A stretch of DNA of 27,900 nt from Candidatus Omnitrophota bacterium. GTDB lineage: Bacteria; Omnitrophota; Gorgyraeia; Velamenicoccales; Velamenicoccaceae. Each line of letters starts with the position of its first letter. The stretch's first letter is position 1. The notes beneath the pieces are model-generated. The model was not told the origin of the DNA. It saw only the letters and a program-made list of their open reading frames with translations, and made no database searches. Shown here piece by piece: positions 15,018-22,995 of the stretch. Location: NCBI GenBank assembly GCA_028717105.1, contig JAQUOM010000006.1, positions 1 through 27,900 on the forward strand, written 5' to 3'. Both the position numbers and the translations under genes were made by a program.

Positions 15018-15211
15018 GGAGGCCGCGACTTATGCCTGCCGGCAAGCAGGAATTTGTTCTCCCGCCGACTTTTTGAAAAATGTCATGATTTTTTGAGAAA
15101 AGTTTGGAGGAGGGGTGGATTGGATGTTTTTTAGTCGAGCCGGTTTTAAAAAAAGTTGGTGTAGGGTTGACTCGCTTCGCGTAAATTTTCCGCTCATTAA
15201 AGGAGTATGCA
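15018..15211. other. rpsB-tsf intergenic region
   Basis: This 194-base gap holds one small stem-loop, CCTGC/GCAGG (15035-15050), containing the palindrome TGCCGGCA. A purine-rich stretch around 15100-15120 and a strong AAAGGAG site before tsf (about 15200) follow. There is no gene and no T-tract terminator, so read-through from rpsB is likely. Confidence 0.5.
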
Positions 15212-15751
15212 ATGGCTGTTTCGATCGAGATCATTAAAGAATTAAGAGAATTGACGTCGGCATCCGTGTCCGATTGCAAGAAGGCCCTGGATGATGCCAA
15301 GGGAGATATCAAGAAGGCCTCGGAGTTGATCAGGCAGAGGGGGTTGGAGATTGCCACCAAGAAGGCATCGCGGGCCGCCAACCAGGGCCGCATCGAAGCC
15401 TATGTCCATACGGGCAGCAAGATTGGCGTCATGGTTGAGATCAATTGCGAAACGGATTTCGTGGCCCGCAACGAAGGATTTATCCGTTTCTGTAAAGACA
15501 TCGCGATGCAGGTTGCGGCGACGGACCCGGAAGCTTTAAGACGCGAAGATATCCCGGCCGAAGAAATCAAAGATTTGAACGATGCTCAAAAAGAAGATTT
15601 TTTCAAGGTCCGCGTGCTCTTAGACCAGCCGTTTATCAAAGACCCGAAACAATCCATCAAGGATTATTTGACGGCGACGGTGGCCAAGATCGGCGAGAAC
15701 ATCGTGATCCGCCGATACAGCCGTTTTAAGCTGGGTGAAGATGAAAAATAA
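15212..15751 (+). CDS. tsf: Elongation factor Ts (short form)
   Basis: EF-Ts recharges EF-Tu by releasing GDP. The 179-residue product begins with a UBA-like domain (IKELRELTSASVSDCKKALDDA) that binds EF-Tu. The core signature CETDFVARNEGF follows at residues 77-88 and gives the nucleotide-exchange surface. It is much shorter than the ~283 residues of E. coli EF-Ts, matching the compact single-core type known from Thermus and several other phyla. It starts at ATG 15212 after AAAGGAG, and its 3' end overlaps the start of pyrH by 11 bases, implying coupled translation. Confidence 0.96.
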   Translation: MAVSIEIIKELRELTSASVSDCKKALDDAKGDIKKASELIRQRGLEIATKKASRAANQGRIEAYVHTGSKIGVMVEINCETDFVARNEGFIRFCKDIAMQVAATDPEALRREDIPAEEIKDLNDAQKEDFFKVRVLLDQPFIKDPKQSIKDYLTATVAKIGENIVIRRYSRFKLGEDEK

Positions 15752-16460
15752 GGCCGTTTATAAGCGCGTCGTCCTCAAGCTCAGCGGCGAGGCCCTGCAG
15801 GGCGGCCAGGCCCATGGCATCGATGCCTCTATCCTGGATTCCCTGGCGGAGCAGATCGCCGAGATCCGGCAGATGGGCGTGGAGGTCGCCGTCGTCCTTG
15901 GAGGAGGAAATATCTTCCGCGGGCAGTCCGGCACGACGCGCTACAAGATCGAGCGGGCGGTCGGTGATTACATGGGGATGCTGGCGACCGTCATCAATGG
16001 CCTGGCTTTCCAGGACGCTTTAGAAAAGAAAGATGTGGCCACGCGCGTCATGACGGCGATCGAGATGCACCAGATCGCCGAGCCGTATATCCGCAGGAGG
16101 GCTATCCGGCATTTAGAGCAGGGGCGGGTCGTCATTTTTGTCGCCGGCACAGGGAACCCTTATTTTACGACCGATACGGCCGCGGCGCTCCGGGCCATGG
16201 AGATTGATGCCGATGCGATCCTGAAGGCGACGAAGGTGGATGGTGTTTATTCCGACGACCCGATGAAGAACAAAAACGCCAGGAAGTTCACGTCCCTGAA
16301 ATATATGGACGTTTTGAACAAAGAACTCAAAGTGATGGATGCCACGGCTGTCAGTCTTTGTATGGATAATCATCTGCCGATAGTGGTTTTTGATCTGACC
16401 CGGCCCGGCAATATCAAGAAGATCATTTTAGGCGAGAAGATAGGCACGGTCGTCAATTAA
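15741..16460 (+). CDS. pyrH: UMP kinase
   Basis: PyrH phosphorylates UMP to UDP in the cytosol, the first committed step to UTP and CTP. The 239-residue protein has the amino-acid-kinase fold: VVLKLSGEALQGG near the N-terminus, AVVLGGGNIFRG (UMP/ATP-binding glycine loop), DYMGMLATVINGLAFQDAL, FVAGTGNPYFTTDTAAALRA and KATKVDGVYSDDP. Length is normal for the bacterial hexameric enzyme. I chose ATG 15741 over GTG 15735; both overlap tsf. Gene order tsf-pyrH-frr is widely conserved. Confidence 0.97.
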   Translation: MKNKAVYKRVVLKLSGEALQGGQAHGIDASILDSLAEQIAEIRQMGVEVAVVLGGGNIFRGQSGTTRYKIERAVGDYMGMLATVINGLAFQDALEKKDVATRVMTAIEMHQIAEPYIRRRAIRHLEQGRVVIFVAGTGNPYFTTDTAAALRAMEIDADAILKATKVDGVYSDDPMKNKNARKFTSLKYMDVLNKELKVMDATAVSLCMDNHLPIVVFDLTRPGNIKKIILGEKIGTVVN

Positions 16461-16539
16461 TAAACCCTCAACCCGAAACACGACTCAAAAACAATAGTTT
16501 TTTAGGTTTTAGGGTTTAGGATTTGCCCAGGGGGTGTCT
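16461..16539. repeat. pyrH-frr gap with telomere-like inverted words
   Basis: AAACCCT (16462-16468) and AGGGTTT (16511-16517) form inverted arms, with additional AACCC and TTAGGTTTTAGGG words. It may fold weakly. Its function is unknown, and it may be a degenerate dispersed repeat. Confidence 0.4.
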
Positions 16540-17100
16540 ATGAATACGCGTGAGATCATTAAGGACGTAGAAAGCAAGATGAAGAAGGCTTTGGAGGCCG
16601 CGCGTCGGAATTTTTCAGAGATCCGCACCGGACGGGCATCTCCGCATCTGGTCGAGGGCCTGCATGTGGATTATTACGGGACTCCGACAGTCCTGAAGTC
16701 TTTAGCGTCGATTACTGTTCCTGACGCACGCCTGATCATTATCCAGCCCTGGGATGCGTCGGTCATTCCGGAGATCGAAAAGGCCATCTCTAAGTCCAAT
16801 CTGGGGATCAATCCTTTTAACGACGGCAAGATCGTTCGTTTGCAGATTCCCCAGCTGACGCAGGAACGCCGCGAAGAACTCAAAAAAGTCGTCAAGACGA
16901 TGGCAGAGGAAGGACGTATTTCGTTGCGGACGATCCGCAGAGATGCCAACGACGCCGTCAAGAAGCTCGAGACGGACAAGGTGATCCCGGAAGACGAGCG
17001 GTTTCGTTCCCAGGAAGAGATACAGAAGATCACCGATAAGTCCATAGCCGAACTTGAAAGCGTCCTCAAAGATAAAGAAAAAGAATTGATGGAAGTGTAA
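16540..17100 (+). CDS. frr: Ribosome recycling factor
   Basis: RRF splits post-termination ribosomes together with EF-G. The 186-residue product has the expected signature from the start: SKMKKALEAARRNFSEIRTG then RASPHLVEGLHVDYYGTPT, PWDASVIPEIEKAI, LGINPFNDGKIVRLQIPQLT and ERREELKKVVK. Length equals the typical 185. ATG 16540 is preferred over the in-frame GTG 16534 because CAGGGGGTG sits just upstream. It ends the rpsB operon; a tRNA gene follows 95 bases later. Confidence 0.97.
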   Translation: MNTREIIKDVESKMKKALEAARRNFSEIRTGRASPHLVEGLHVDYYGTPTVLKSLASITVPDARLIIIQPWDASVIPEIEKAISKSNLGINPFNDGKIVRLQIPQLTQERREELKKVVKTMAEEGRISLRTIRRDANDAVKKLETDKVIPEDERFRSQEEIQKITDKSIAELESVLKDKEKELMEV

Positions 17101-17195
17101 TTTACGAGTTACGTGTTGCGTATTTTGAGCTGGCGAGCCGGATTTTAAGGAATGTCCGCAACTCATTAACATGCTAACGCGTATACTGGAATTTT

Positions 17196-17271
17196 GGGCC
17201 GCTAGCTCATTTGGTAGAGCACCGCCCTTTTAAGGCGGGTGTGCCGCGTTCGAGCCGCGGGCGGCTCACCA
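17196..17271 (+). tRNA. tRNA-Lys(TTT)
   Basis: This is a 76-base cloverleaf. The acceptor arms GGGCCGC and GCGGCTC pair with one wobble. The anticodon stem CCGCC/GGCGG encloses loop CTTTTAA, with anticodon TTT at 17229-17231. The T-arm is CCGCG TTCGAGC CGCGG. Discriminator A and CCA are encoded. A near-perfect direct copy of its last 26 bases lies 223 bases downstream. Confidence 0.97.
17246..17271 (+). repeat. Direct repeat, left copy (3' end of tRNA-Lys(TTT))
   Basis: The last 26 bases of the tRNA, from the 3' side of the T-stem through CCA, recur at 17469-17494 with one mismatch (TTCGAG in the tRNA, TTCCAG in the copy). This is the position and layout of an attL-type duplication. Confidence 0.85.
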
Positions 17272-17494
17272 TTTAATTTTTGCAGGCCGCATGAGTTTTC
17301 TGCGGCGAGAACGCAAAGGGATGCGGGGGAAAAGTTCCCCCGCGTTTTCGGGGTAACAGGCGCGAATCCGCGAAAGCGGATGAGCGGCGTCATAGGGGCA
17401 GAGCCCCTTTGGGGAGCGACCGAGCTGACTGCCGCTTGTCTGTAGCAAGCAGTCACGCGAGGAGCGACGCGTTCCAGCCGCGGGCGGCTCACCA
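17272..17494 (+). mobile_element. 223-bp segment bounded by a tRNA 3'-end duplication (possible miniature integrated element)
   Basis: The segment starts right after the tRNA CCA and ends with a copy of the tRNA 3' end (17469-17494, 25 of 26 bases identical). Inside are stem-loops: CCGCA/TGCGG (about 17287-17303), GCGGGGGAA/TTCCCCCGC, TCCGC/GCGGA, GGGGC/GCCCC and TGACTGC/GCAGTCA. The duplicated 3' end is how tyrosine-integrase elements leave their att sites in tRNA genes, but no integrase or other gene fits in ~200 bp. It may be the shrunken remnant of an island, a non-autonomous element, or a locally duplicated tRNA end. ORFs drawn across it are arginine/glycine-rich and not credible. Confidence 0.5.
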
Positions 17495-17688
17495 AATTTT
17501 CTTTGAAAATTTGTTCCCGAGCGGCTGTATTCGGTTTTGAGTCAGCCACGAGGGACAAACATTCGAGCCGTCCCTCGTTGCAGGGTCGTCACGCGACAGC
17601 AACTCGGGATTCTCGCCTTGAAGAAAATCAAGGCTCGACGGGCGGCACATAAATTTGGACCGTTGGTTTTTTCAGCGGCCCTGATTGA
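17495..17688. repeat. Hairpin-rich spacer between tRNA-Lys(TTT) and tRNA-Leu
   Basis: The spacer holds no gene. Stem-loops follow one another: AAATTTTC/GAAAATTT (about 17494-17512), CGAGGGAC/GTCCCTCG (about 17549-17578) whose loop contains TTCGAGCCG, a nine-base match to the tRNA-Lys T-loop, then GTTGC/GCAAC with inner GTC/GAC (about 17577-17602), and CCTTGA/TCAAGG (about 17617-17634). No promoter for tRNA-Leu is obvious. Confidence 0.5.
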
Positions 17689-17772
17689 GGGCGGGTGGTG
17701 CAATTGGCAGACACGCGAGGCTTAGGACCTCGTGGCAGCAATGCCTTGGAGGTTCAAATCCTCTTCCGCCCA
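17689..17772 (+). tRNA. tRNA-Leu(TAG)
   Basis: An 84-base class II tRNA. The acceptor arms GGGCGGG and TCCGCCC pair with one wobble. The anticodon stem CGAGG/CCTCG encloses loop CTTAGGA, with anticodon TAG at 17723-17725. The long variable arm is GGCA/TGCC. The T-arm is GGAGG TTCAAAT CCTCT and the discriminator is A. CCA is not encoded, unlike the other three tRNAs here. Confidence 0.95.
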
Positions 17773-17791
17773 TGAGAGAGATTCGAAGATT

Positions 17792-17844
17792 GAAGATAGA
17801 AGTTAGAAAATTTAAAACTTCATCATTTTCTAATTTCTATTTTC
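17792..17844. repeat. A/T-rich inverted repeat between tRNA-Leu and tRNA-Gly
   Basis: About 20 bases (17792-17811) pair with 17825-17844 across a 13-base loop, with only G-T wobbles. The core is TAGAAGTTAGAAAAT against ATTTTCTAATTTCTA. It may act as a processing or termination structure between the tRNAs, or be a dispersed repeat. Confidence 0.65.
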
Positions 17845-17876
17845 CATTTTCTGTTTTTCATGTTTTGATTAATTAT

Positions 17877-18291
<415 letters not shown>

Positions 18292-18762
18292 ATGAAGATC
18301 ATGGATTTTCTTTCTGAGGAGGCGATAACGACCGACCTCAAAAGTGTCAACAAGACCGATGCCATCAAGGAACTGGTGGACCTCCTGATCGCGAGCGGCG
18401 ATGTTGACAAAAAGGATAAAAGCAAAGTCGTGGAATTGCTTCTGGCGCGCGAAGCCCTGGGTTCTACGGCGATCGGCCATAATGTCGGCATTCCCCATGC
18501 CAAGGCAGACTGTATTAAGAATCTCGTCGGTGCCTTCGGGTTGTCCCGCAAAGGCGTGGATTTCGATTCGCTTGACGGCGAGCCGGTCTACATCTTTTTC
18601 TTATTGCTGGCGCCCCAGGATTCTGCCGGTCCGCATCTGAAGGCCTTGGCGAGGATTTCGCGGTTGATCAAGGACAAATATTTCCGCGATACGCTCAAAG
18701 GTGCCAGGGAAAAAAAGGACGTGACCCGGATCATCGAGACGGAAGATGATAAGAAATTATAA
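18292..18762 (+). CDS. PTS EIIA domain protein (PtsN/fructose type)
   Basis: The 156-residue single-domain EIIA of the mannitol/fructose/nitrogen class starts MDFLSEEAITTDL. The phosphoacceptor is His69 in the motif IGHNVGIPHAKAD, and the family motif YIFFLLLAPQDSAGPHLKALARIS follows in parts from residue ~99. It would receive phosphate from HPr, encoded downstream. No EIIB or EIIC gene is nearby, so it is likely a regulatory EIIA like PtsN rather than part of a sugar permease. A strong GGAGG site precedes ATG 18292, and its 3' end overlaps yvcK by 17 bases. It begins the operon. Confidence 0.92.
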   Translation: MKIMDFLSEEAITTDLKSVNKTDAIKELVDLLIASGDVDKKDKSKVVELLLAREALGSTAIGHNVGIPHAKADCIKNLVGAFGLSRKGVDFDSLDGEPVYIFFLLLAPQDSAGPHLKALARISRLIKDKYFRDTLKGAREKKDVTRIIETEDDKKL

Positions 18763-20011
18763 GTTCAGGACGTTTTTCAAGTGGCTTTACCCCGGGATGC
18801 GCGTCAAGAGATGGGGGTTTCTGTCTCTTTTGGGCCTCATCCTGATGGTGGTCGGCGTCGGCGGCGTGATGGCCTATCGCGGAGGCCTGACAAAGCCTGT
18901 CATCTTCGTTTATTATGCCAATATCCTTCTGGGCATTACGCTTCTGGTCCTGGGTTTCAAAAATATGCTGGTTTCCGTTGTCTCCCTGATCCTGCCCCAC
19001 AGGGACGGTAACCTGATCGACATCCTTTATCAGAAACGGTTCCTGGAACACGGGCCGAAGATCGTCGTGATCGGAGGAGGAACGGGGTTGTCGGTTTTGC
19101 TTCACGGCGTCAAGGAATATACGTCCAATATCACGGCGGTCGTGACCGTGGCCGACGACGGAGGGTCTTCCGGGCGCCTGCGTCAACAGTTTGACATCGT
19201 GGCCCCCGGAGATATCCGGAACTGCCTGGTGGCCCTGGCGAACGAAGAGACGATGATGAACCAGCTCTTCCAGTATCGCTTCAAGCAGGACACGGAGTTC
19301 AGCGGCCACAGTTTCGGCAATTTGTTTATCACCGCTATGACGCAAGTCACCGGCGATTTTGAAAAGGCTGTCAAGGAATCGAGCAAGGTGCTGTCGATTC
19401 GCGGCCGGGTTTTACCGTCGACGCTGGAGAAGGTCGTGCTGGCGGCCGAACACGCCGATGGCCGCCTGACAGAGGGGGAGGCCCAGATCCCCAAGGCGGG
19501 GTCTCCCATCAAGAAGATTTTTATCCGGCCGCATAACGCCTCGGCCGCGCCCGACGCCGTGCGCGCGATCCTGGAGGCGGAATTGATCATTTTAGGGCCG
19601 GGAAGCCTTTATACGAGCATTATTCCGAACCTTCTCATTAAAGATATCCGTGAGGCGGTTGTCGCGTCTCAGGTGTCGAAGATATATGTCTGCAATATCA
19701 TGACGCAGCCGGGGGAAACCGACGGCTTCAGGGCCTCCGATCACATCAAGGAACTGGTGAGACATACGCACCCTCATATTTTAGACGCCTGCATCGTGAA
19801 TGTCGGCGGCGTCCCGGTGAGCCTGCTGGGTAAGTACAAAAAGGAATCTTCTATTCCCGTCGAGGCCGATACACAGGCGATCAAAAGCCTTGGATACGGC
19901 GTGATCGAAGAGGACCTGGTCAGCGCGACGGACCACGTCAGGCACGATGCCGGCAAACTGGCCAAGATCATTGCAGACCTGTTGAATTTACAACGCGCAG
20001 GGAGACCGTAA
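18746..20011 (+). CDS. yvcK: YvcK/CofD-like protein with N-terminal membrane anchor
   Basis: The C-terminal ~315 residues are the YvcK (UPF0052) domain: KIVVIGGGTGLSVLLHG (about 105-121), VTVADDGGSSGRLRQ, PGDIRNCLVALA, SFGNLFITAMTQVTGDF, ILGPGSLYTSIIPNLL and CNIMTQPGETDGF. YvcK binds UDP-sugars and in Firmicutes and Actinobacteria controls gluconeogenic growth and peptidoglycan precursor supply. Here ~100 extra N-terminal residues contain two hydrophobic helices (about 24-44 and 52-82), so this is the long, membrane-tethered form. B. subtilis YvcK is near 317 residues. It overlaps the EIIA gene and lies 9 bp upstream of HPr. Its molecular role remains debated in any organism. Confidence 0.94.
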   Translation: MIRNYKFRTFFKWLYPGMRVKRWGFLSLLGLILMVVGVGGVMAYRGGLTKPVIFVYYANILLGITLLVLGFKNMLVSVVSLILPHRDGNLIDILYQKRFLEHGPKIVVIGGGTGLSVLLHGVKEYTSNITAVVTVADDGGSSGRLRQQFDIVAPGDIRNCLVALANEETMMNQLFQYRFKQDTEFSGHSFGNLFITAMTQVTGDFEKAVKESSKVLSIRGRVLPSTLEKVVLAAEHADGRLTEGEAQIPKAGSPIKKIFIRPHNASAAPDAVRAILEAELIILGPGSLYTSIIPNLLIKDIREAVVASQVSKIYVCNIMTQPGETDGFRASDHIKELVRHTHPHILDACIVNVGGVPVSLLGKYKKESSIPVEADTQAIKSLGYGVIEEDLVSATDHVRHDAGKLAKIIADLLNLQRAGRP

Positions 20012-20020
20012 ACTTTTTTC

Positions 20021-20287
20021 ATGATCAAAAGAGTGGAGCGAAAAGTCAGGGTCAATAATAAGCAGGGATTGCATGCGAGGCCTGCGGCGCTCTTCGTCCA
20101 GATCGCCAATAAATACGATTCAACCATCAAGGTGATCAAGGAAGACGAGGTTGTCAACGGAAAATCGATCATGGGGATCCTGATGCTCGCGGCTGAAAAA
20201 GACTGTGAAATCACGATTGTCGCGGAAGGCGCAGATGCCGATGCGGCCGTCAACGAACTGGAAGTTCTATTGAGGTCCGATGAGTGA
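20021..20287 (+). CDS. ptsH: Phosphocarrier protein HPr
   Basis: The 88-residue HPr passes phosphate from Enzyme I to EIIA. The catalytic histidine is His18 in GLHARPAALFVQIA, and the regulatory serine is Ser49 in NGKSIMGILML, equivalent to Ser46 of B. subtilis HPr. Because His and Ser sites are both kept, it could be both an EI substrate and a substrate of HPr kinase (HprK), although hprK is not in this window. Its stop overlaps the ptsI start by 8 bases. A Crh-like regulatory role is less likely, as Crh lacks the histidine. Confidence 0.96.
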   Translation: MIKRVERKVRVNNKQGLHARPAALFVQIANKYDSTIKVIKEDEVVNGKSIMGILMLAAEKDCEITIVAEGADADAAVNELEVLLRSDE

Positions 20288-22031
20288 GAATATATTAAAA
20301 GGGATACCGGCGGCTCCGGGGATTGTGGTCGGCCGTGCCTTCGTCTTCGGCAGGGAAGACTTGGACGTGGCGCCTGTCGCGATCACGGAAGAACAGGTCC
20401 CGCTGGAGATTTCCAGGTTTGAAGACGCCTTGATCCAGACGCGCCAGGAGATCATCGCGCTTCAGAAAAAGATCGCCCAGGATATGGGTTCGGAGCACGG
20501 CGAGGTGTTTGATGCGCACCTTCTGGTCTTAGAAGACCGCATGCTTATCGAAGAGGTCATCTCGCGCGTCAAAAAAGAAAAACTCAACATCGATTATATT
20601 TTTTCGCAGGTCTTGAAACGTTATGCCCAGGTTTTTTCGAAGATCGAGGACGAATATCTCAAGGAACGCATCAGCGATATCAATGATGTGGGCCGCAGGA
20701 TCCTGCGTAATCTTCTAGGAAAGATGAGAAAGGGCCTGGCGGAACTTGAAGACGAGGTCATCGTCGTGGCTCATGACCTTTCTCCCTCTGATACCGCCTC
20801 GATGCATAAGAACCGCGTCAAGGGGTTCGTGACGGACATCGGCGGCAAGACGTCTCATACGGCCATCATGGCCAAGTCCCTGGAAATTCCGGCCGTCGTG
20901 GGCCTGGAGACCGCGACCGCGCAGATCAAGAACGGCGATGTGGTTATCGTCGACGGATCTTCCGGGACCGTGATTGTAGCGCCGGATGCCGAGACGCTTA
21001 AAAAATACCAGGTCCAGGAAGAAAAGCTCAAAGACCTGACACAGACGCTGGGAGCTCTCAAGAATCTGCCGGCGGCGACTTTAGACGGCCGGCCCGTCAC
21101 GCTGGCGGCCAATATCGAGTTTCCGGATGAGATTCCGTCTGTCCTGGAGCACGGCGCCGACGGTGTCGGATTATACCGGACGGAATATTTTTATATGAAT
21201 CGCAAGGACCTGCCTACGGAAGACGAGCAGTTCGAGGCCTACAGGAACCTGGCGACAAATTTTGCGGATAAGCCCGTCATCGTGCGCACCCTCGATCTGG
21301 GAGGCGACAAGTTCATCTCCCAGTTCAATCTTCCCAAAGAAATGTCGCCGTTCATGGGGTGGCGCGCGATCCGTTTTTGTCTTGGGCGGCCTGACGTTTT
21401 TAAGACCCAGTTGCGCGCCATCCTGCGCGCGTCGGCTTTTGGGAACCTCAAGATCATGTTCCCTATGATCTCGGGGATCGAGGAGCTCAGGCGCGCCAAG
21501 GAGATCGTCGAGGAAGCCAAGGAAGAGCTTAAAAAAAGACAGGTCGCTTATAATAGCAAGATCGAGATCGGCGCTATGATCGAGGTTCCTTCGGCGGCCC
21601 TGACGAGCGATCTTTTGGCCCGCGAGGTAGCTTTTTTTAGCATCGGGACCAATGACCTGATCCAATATGCCCTGGCCGTGGACCGCACGAATGAAAAGAT
21701 CGCTTATCTTTATGAGCCGACGCACCCGGCCGTCCTGCGGCTCGTAAAAAATGTCATTGAGGCCGGCCACCGGGCCCACATCTGGGTAGGGATGTGTGGA
21801 GAAATGTCGAGCGAGCCGTCTCTGGCCATTTTGCTCTTGGGGCTGGGCCTGGATGAATTCAGCATGCCGTCGGCGAGCCTTCTTGAGATCAAGAACGTGA
21901 TCCGTAGCGTCACCTATGAGACGGCGCGGGGTATTGCCGAGGAAGCCTTGTCTTTATCGACCGGTATCGAAGTCAACACCTTCTTGACGGGGCGGCTCAA
22001 AGAGATCCTTCCTCACATTTATGGCGATTGA
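20280..22031 (+). CDS. ptsI: PTS Enzyme I (phosphoenolpyruvate-protein phosphotransferase)
   Basis: Enzyme I takes phosphate from phosphoenolpyruvate and gives it to HPr. The 583-residue protein starts GIPAAPGIVVGRAF. The phosphohistidine is His193 in TDIGGKTSHTAIMAKS. The PEP-binding barrel has GADGVGLYRTEYFYMNR, VIVRTLDLGGDKF, FGNLKIMFPMIS, IGAMIEVPSAAL, FFSIGTNDLIQYALAVDR and the active-site cysteine loop VGMCGEMSSEP. It matches the canonical ~575-residue EI, not the GAF-containing PtsP. It is translationally coupled to HPr upstream and to a nucleotidyltransferase downstream (11-base overlap). Confidence 0.97.
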   Translation: MSENILKGIPAAPGIVVGRAFVFGREDLDVAPVAITEEQVPLEISRFEDALIQTRQEIIALQKKIAQDMGSEHGEVFDAHLLVLEDRMLIEEVISRVKKEKLNIDYIFSQVLKRYAQVFSKIEDEYLKERISDINDVGRRILRNLLGKMRKGLAELEDEVIVVAHDLSPSDTASMHKNRVKGFVTDIGGKTSHTAIMAKSLEIPAVVGLETATAQIKNGDVVIVDGSSGTVIVAPDAETLKKYQVQEEKLKDLTQTLGALKNLPAATLDGRPVTLAANIEFPDEIPSVLEHGADGVGLYRTEYFYMNRKDLPTEDEQFEAYRNLATNFADKPVIVRTLDLGGDKFISQFNLPKEMSPFMGWRAIRFCLGRPDVFKTQLRAILRASAFGNLKIMFPMISGIEELRRAKEIVEEAKEELKKRQVAYNSKIEIGAMIEVPSAALTSDLLAREVAFFSIGTNDLIQYALAVDRTNEKIAYLYEPTHPAVLRLVKNVIEAGHRAHIWVGMCGEMSSEPSLAILLLGLGLDEFSMPSASLLEIKNVIRSVTYETARGIAEEALSLSTGIEVNTFLTGRLKEILPHIYGD

Positions 22032-22830
22032 TACGAGACATACGGGCTCATCGGCGCCGGCGGCGACTTCTTGCGTCGAGGCTGTTATCCTGGCGGCGGG
22101 CTATGCCACGCGCCTGTACCCTTTGACGCTGGGGGTCCCTAAGCCGCTCTTGCGCATCGGGCGCGGCAAGACAGTGATCGACATGATCGTCGACGGGTTG
22201 TCTCCCTTAAGGAACGTCCGGCGTATCACCGTTGTCACAAATCACAAGTTCAGTGAAGACTTTAAGGCTTGGGCGAGCCGCCATCCGCGCCGCAAGATGA
22301 TCTGTGTTGAGGACGATGGCACCCGGTCTAACGAAGACCGCCTGGGAGCCATCGGCGACATTTATCACGTCGTCAAAAAAAAGAGGATCACCGACGACGT
22401 CCTTGTCATCGGCGGCGACAATCTTTTCGGACGGACGTTCGAGGGCTTTGTCCGTTTTGCCAGGCGCCGGGCGCCTTTTGCCTCTCTGGGGCTTTTCGAT
22501 ATCAGGACCCGGTCGATCGCCAGCCGCTTTGGCGTCGTCAGCATCGACCGCAACGGCCGGGTCGTCCGCTTCGAAGAAAAGCCGGAGCATCCCGCCTCGA
22601 CCCTGGTGGCAACGTGCCTGTATTATTTTCCGGCGCGGACGCTCAAAGACCTGGAGGCCTATGCCCTTGACAAGACGACATCCAACGACGCCTCGGGAAA
22701 TTATATCCGCTGGCTTATCAAGAGAAGTAAGGTTTACGGTCTCGCCTTGAAACAGGGGCACTGGTTCGATATCGGGCACCTGGATTCTTATAAGCAGGTT
22801 ATCGCCAGGTATAATGGGGTTATCACGTAG
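22021..22830 (+). CDS. Sugar-phosphate nucleotidyltransferase
   Basis: The 269-residue protein of the NTP_transferase family activates a sugar-1-phosphate to an NDP-sugar. The N-terminus has VILAAGYATRLYPLTLGVPKPLLRIG, here split as the pyrophosphorylase signature GxATRLxPxT and the KPLL sugar-binding stretch. The metal-binding aspartate lies in VIGGDNLFG, followed by GVVSIDRNGRVVRFEEKP. There is no C-terminal left-handed beta helix, so it resembles RmlA-type short enzymes. The ~14 residues before the motif are low complexity (SSAPAATS), so the true start could be a little later than ATG 22021. Being at the end of the pts operon suggests control with sugar metabolism; the sugar is unknown. 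Confidence 0.88.
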   Translation: MAIDTRHTGSSAPAATSCVEAVILAAGYATRLYPLTLGVPKPLLRIGRGKTVIDMIVDGLSPLRNVRRITVVTNHKFSEDFKAWASRHPRRKMICVEDDGTRSNEDRLGAIGDIYHVVKKKRITDDVLVIGGDNLFGRTFEGFVRFARRRAPFASLGLFDIRTRSIASRFGVVSIDRNGRVVRFEEKPEHPASTLVATCLYYFPARTLKDLEAYALDKTTSNDASGNYIRWLIKRSKVYGLALKQGHWFDIGHLDSYKQVIARYNGVIT

Positions 22831-22885
22831 GTCAAATTCACGCCGCGACATAGAGTTATTCGACGGAAGCGGAAAATAAGGAAAG

Positions 22886-22995
22886 ACTCCTTGCTTAAAC
22901 GCTTGTCAATTTTGCTCACACGCGCCAGAGTCTGTTCGCAAAATTGGCTTACGCAAGCTGCGGAGTTGATTTCGCCGGAGGCGAAATTAAGGAGG
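22886..22995 (+). promoter_or_regulatory. Structured 5' leader of metK
   Basis: An outer stem ACTCC/GGAGT (22886-22890, 22962-22966) continues inward as TTGC/GCAA (22891-22894, 22953-22956). It encloses a 9-bp hairpin, CAATTTTGC/GCAAAATTG (22907-22915, 22938-22946). A second perfect hairpin, ATTTCGCC/GGCGAAAT (22969-22987), stands two bases before the AAGGAGG ribosome site. I see no match to the SAM-I or SAM-II consensus. It may be a regulatory RNA or an inserted repeat. Confidence 0.45.

Noticed and set aside
17202..17558. Open frames on both strands across tRNA-Lys(TTT) and the 223-bp segment
   Set aside because: They overlap a tRNA and stem-loops, have no recognisable domain, and disagree in strand.
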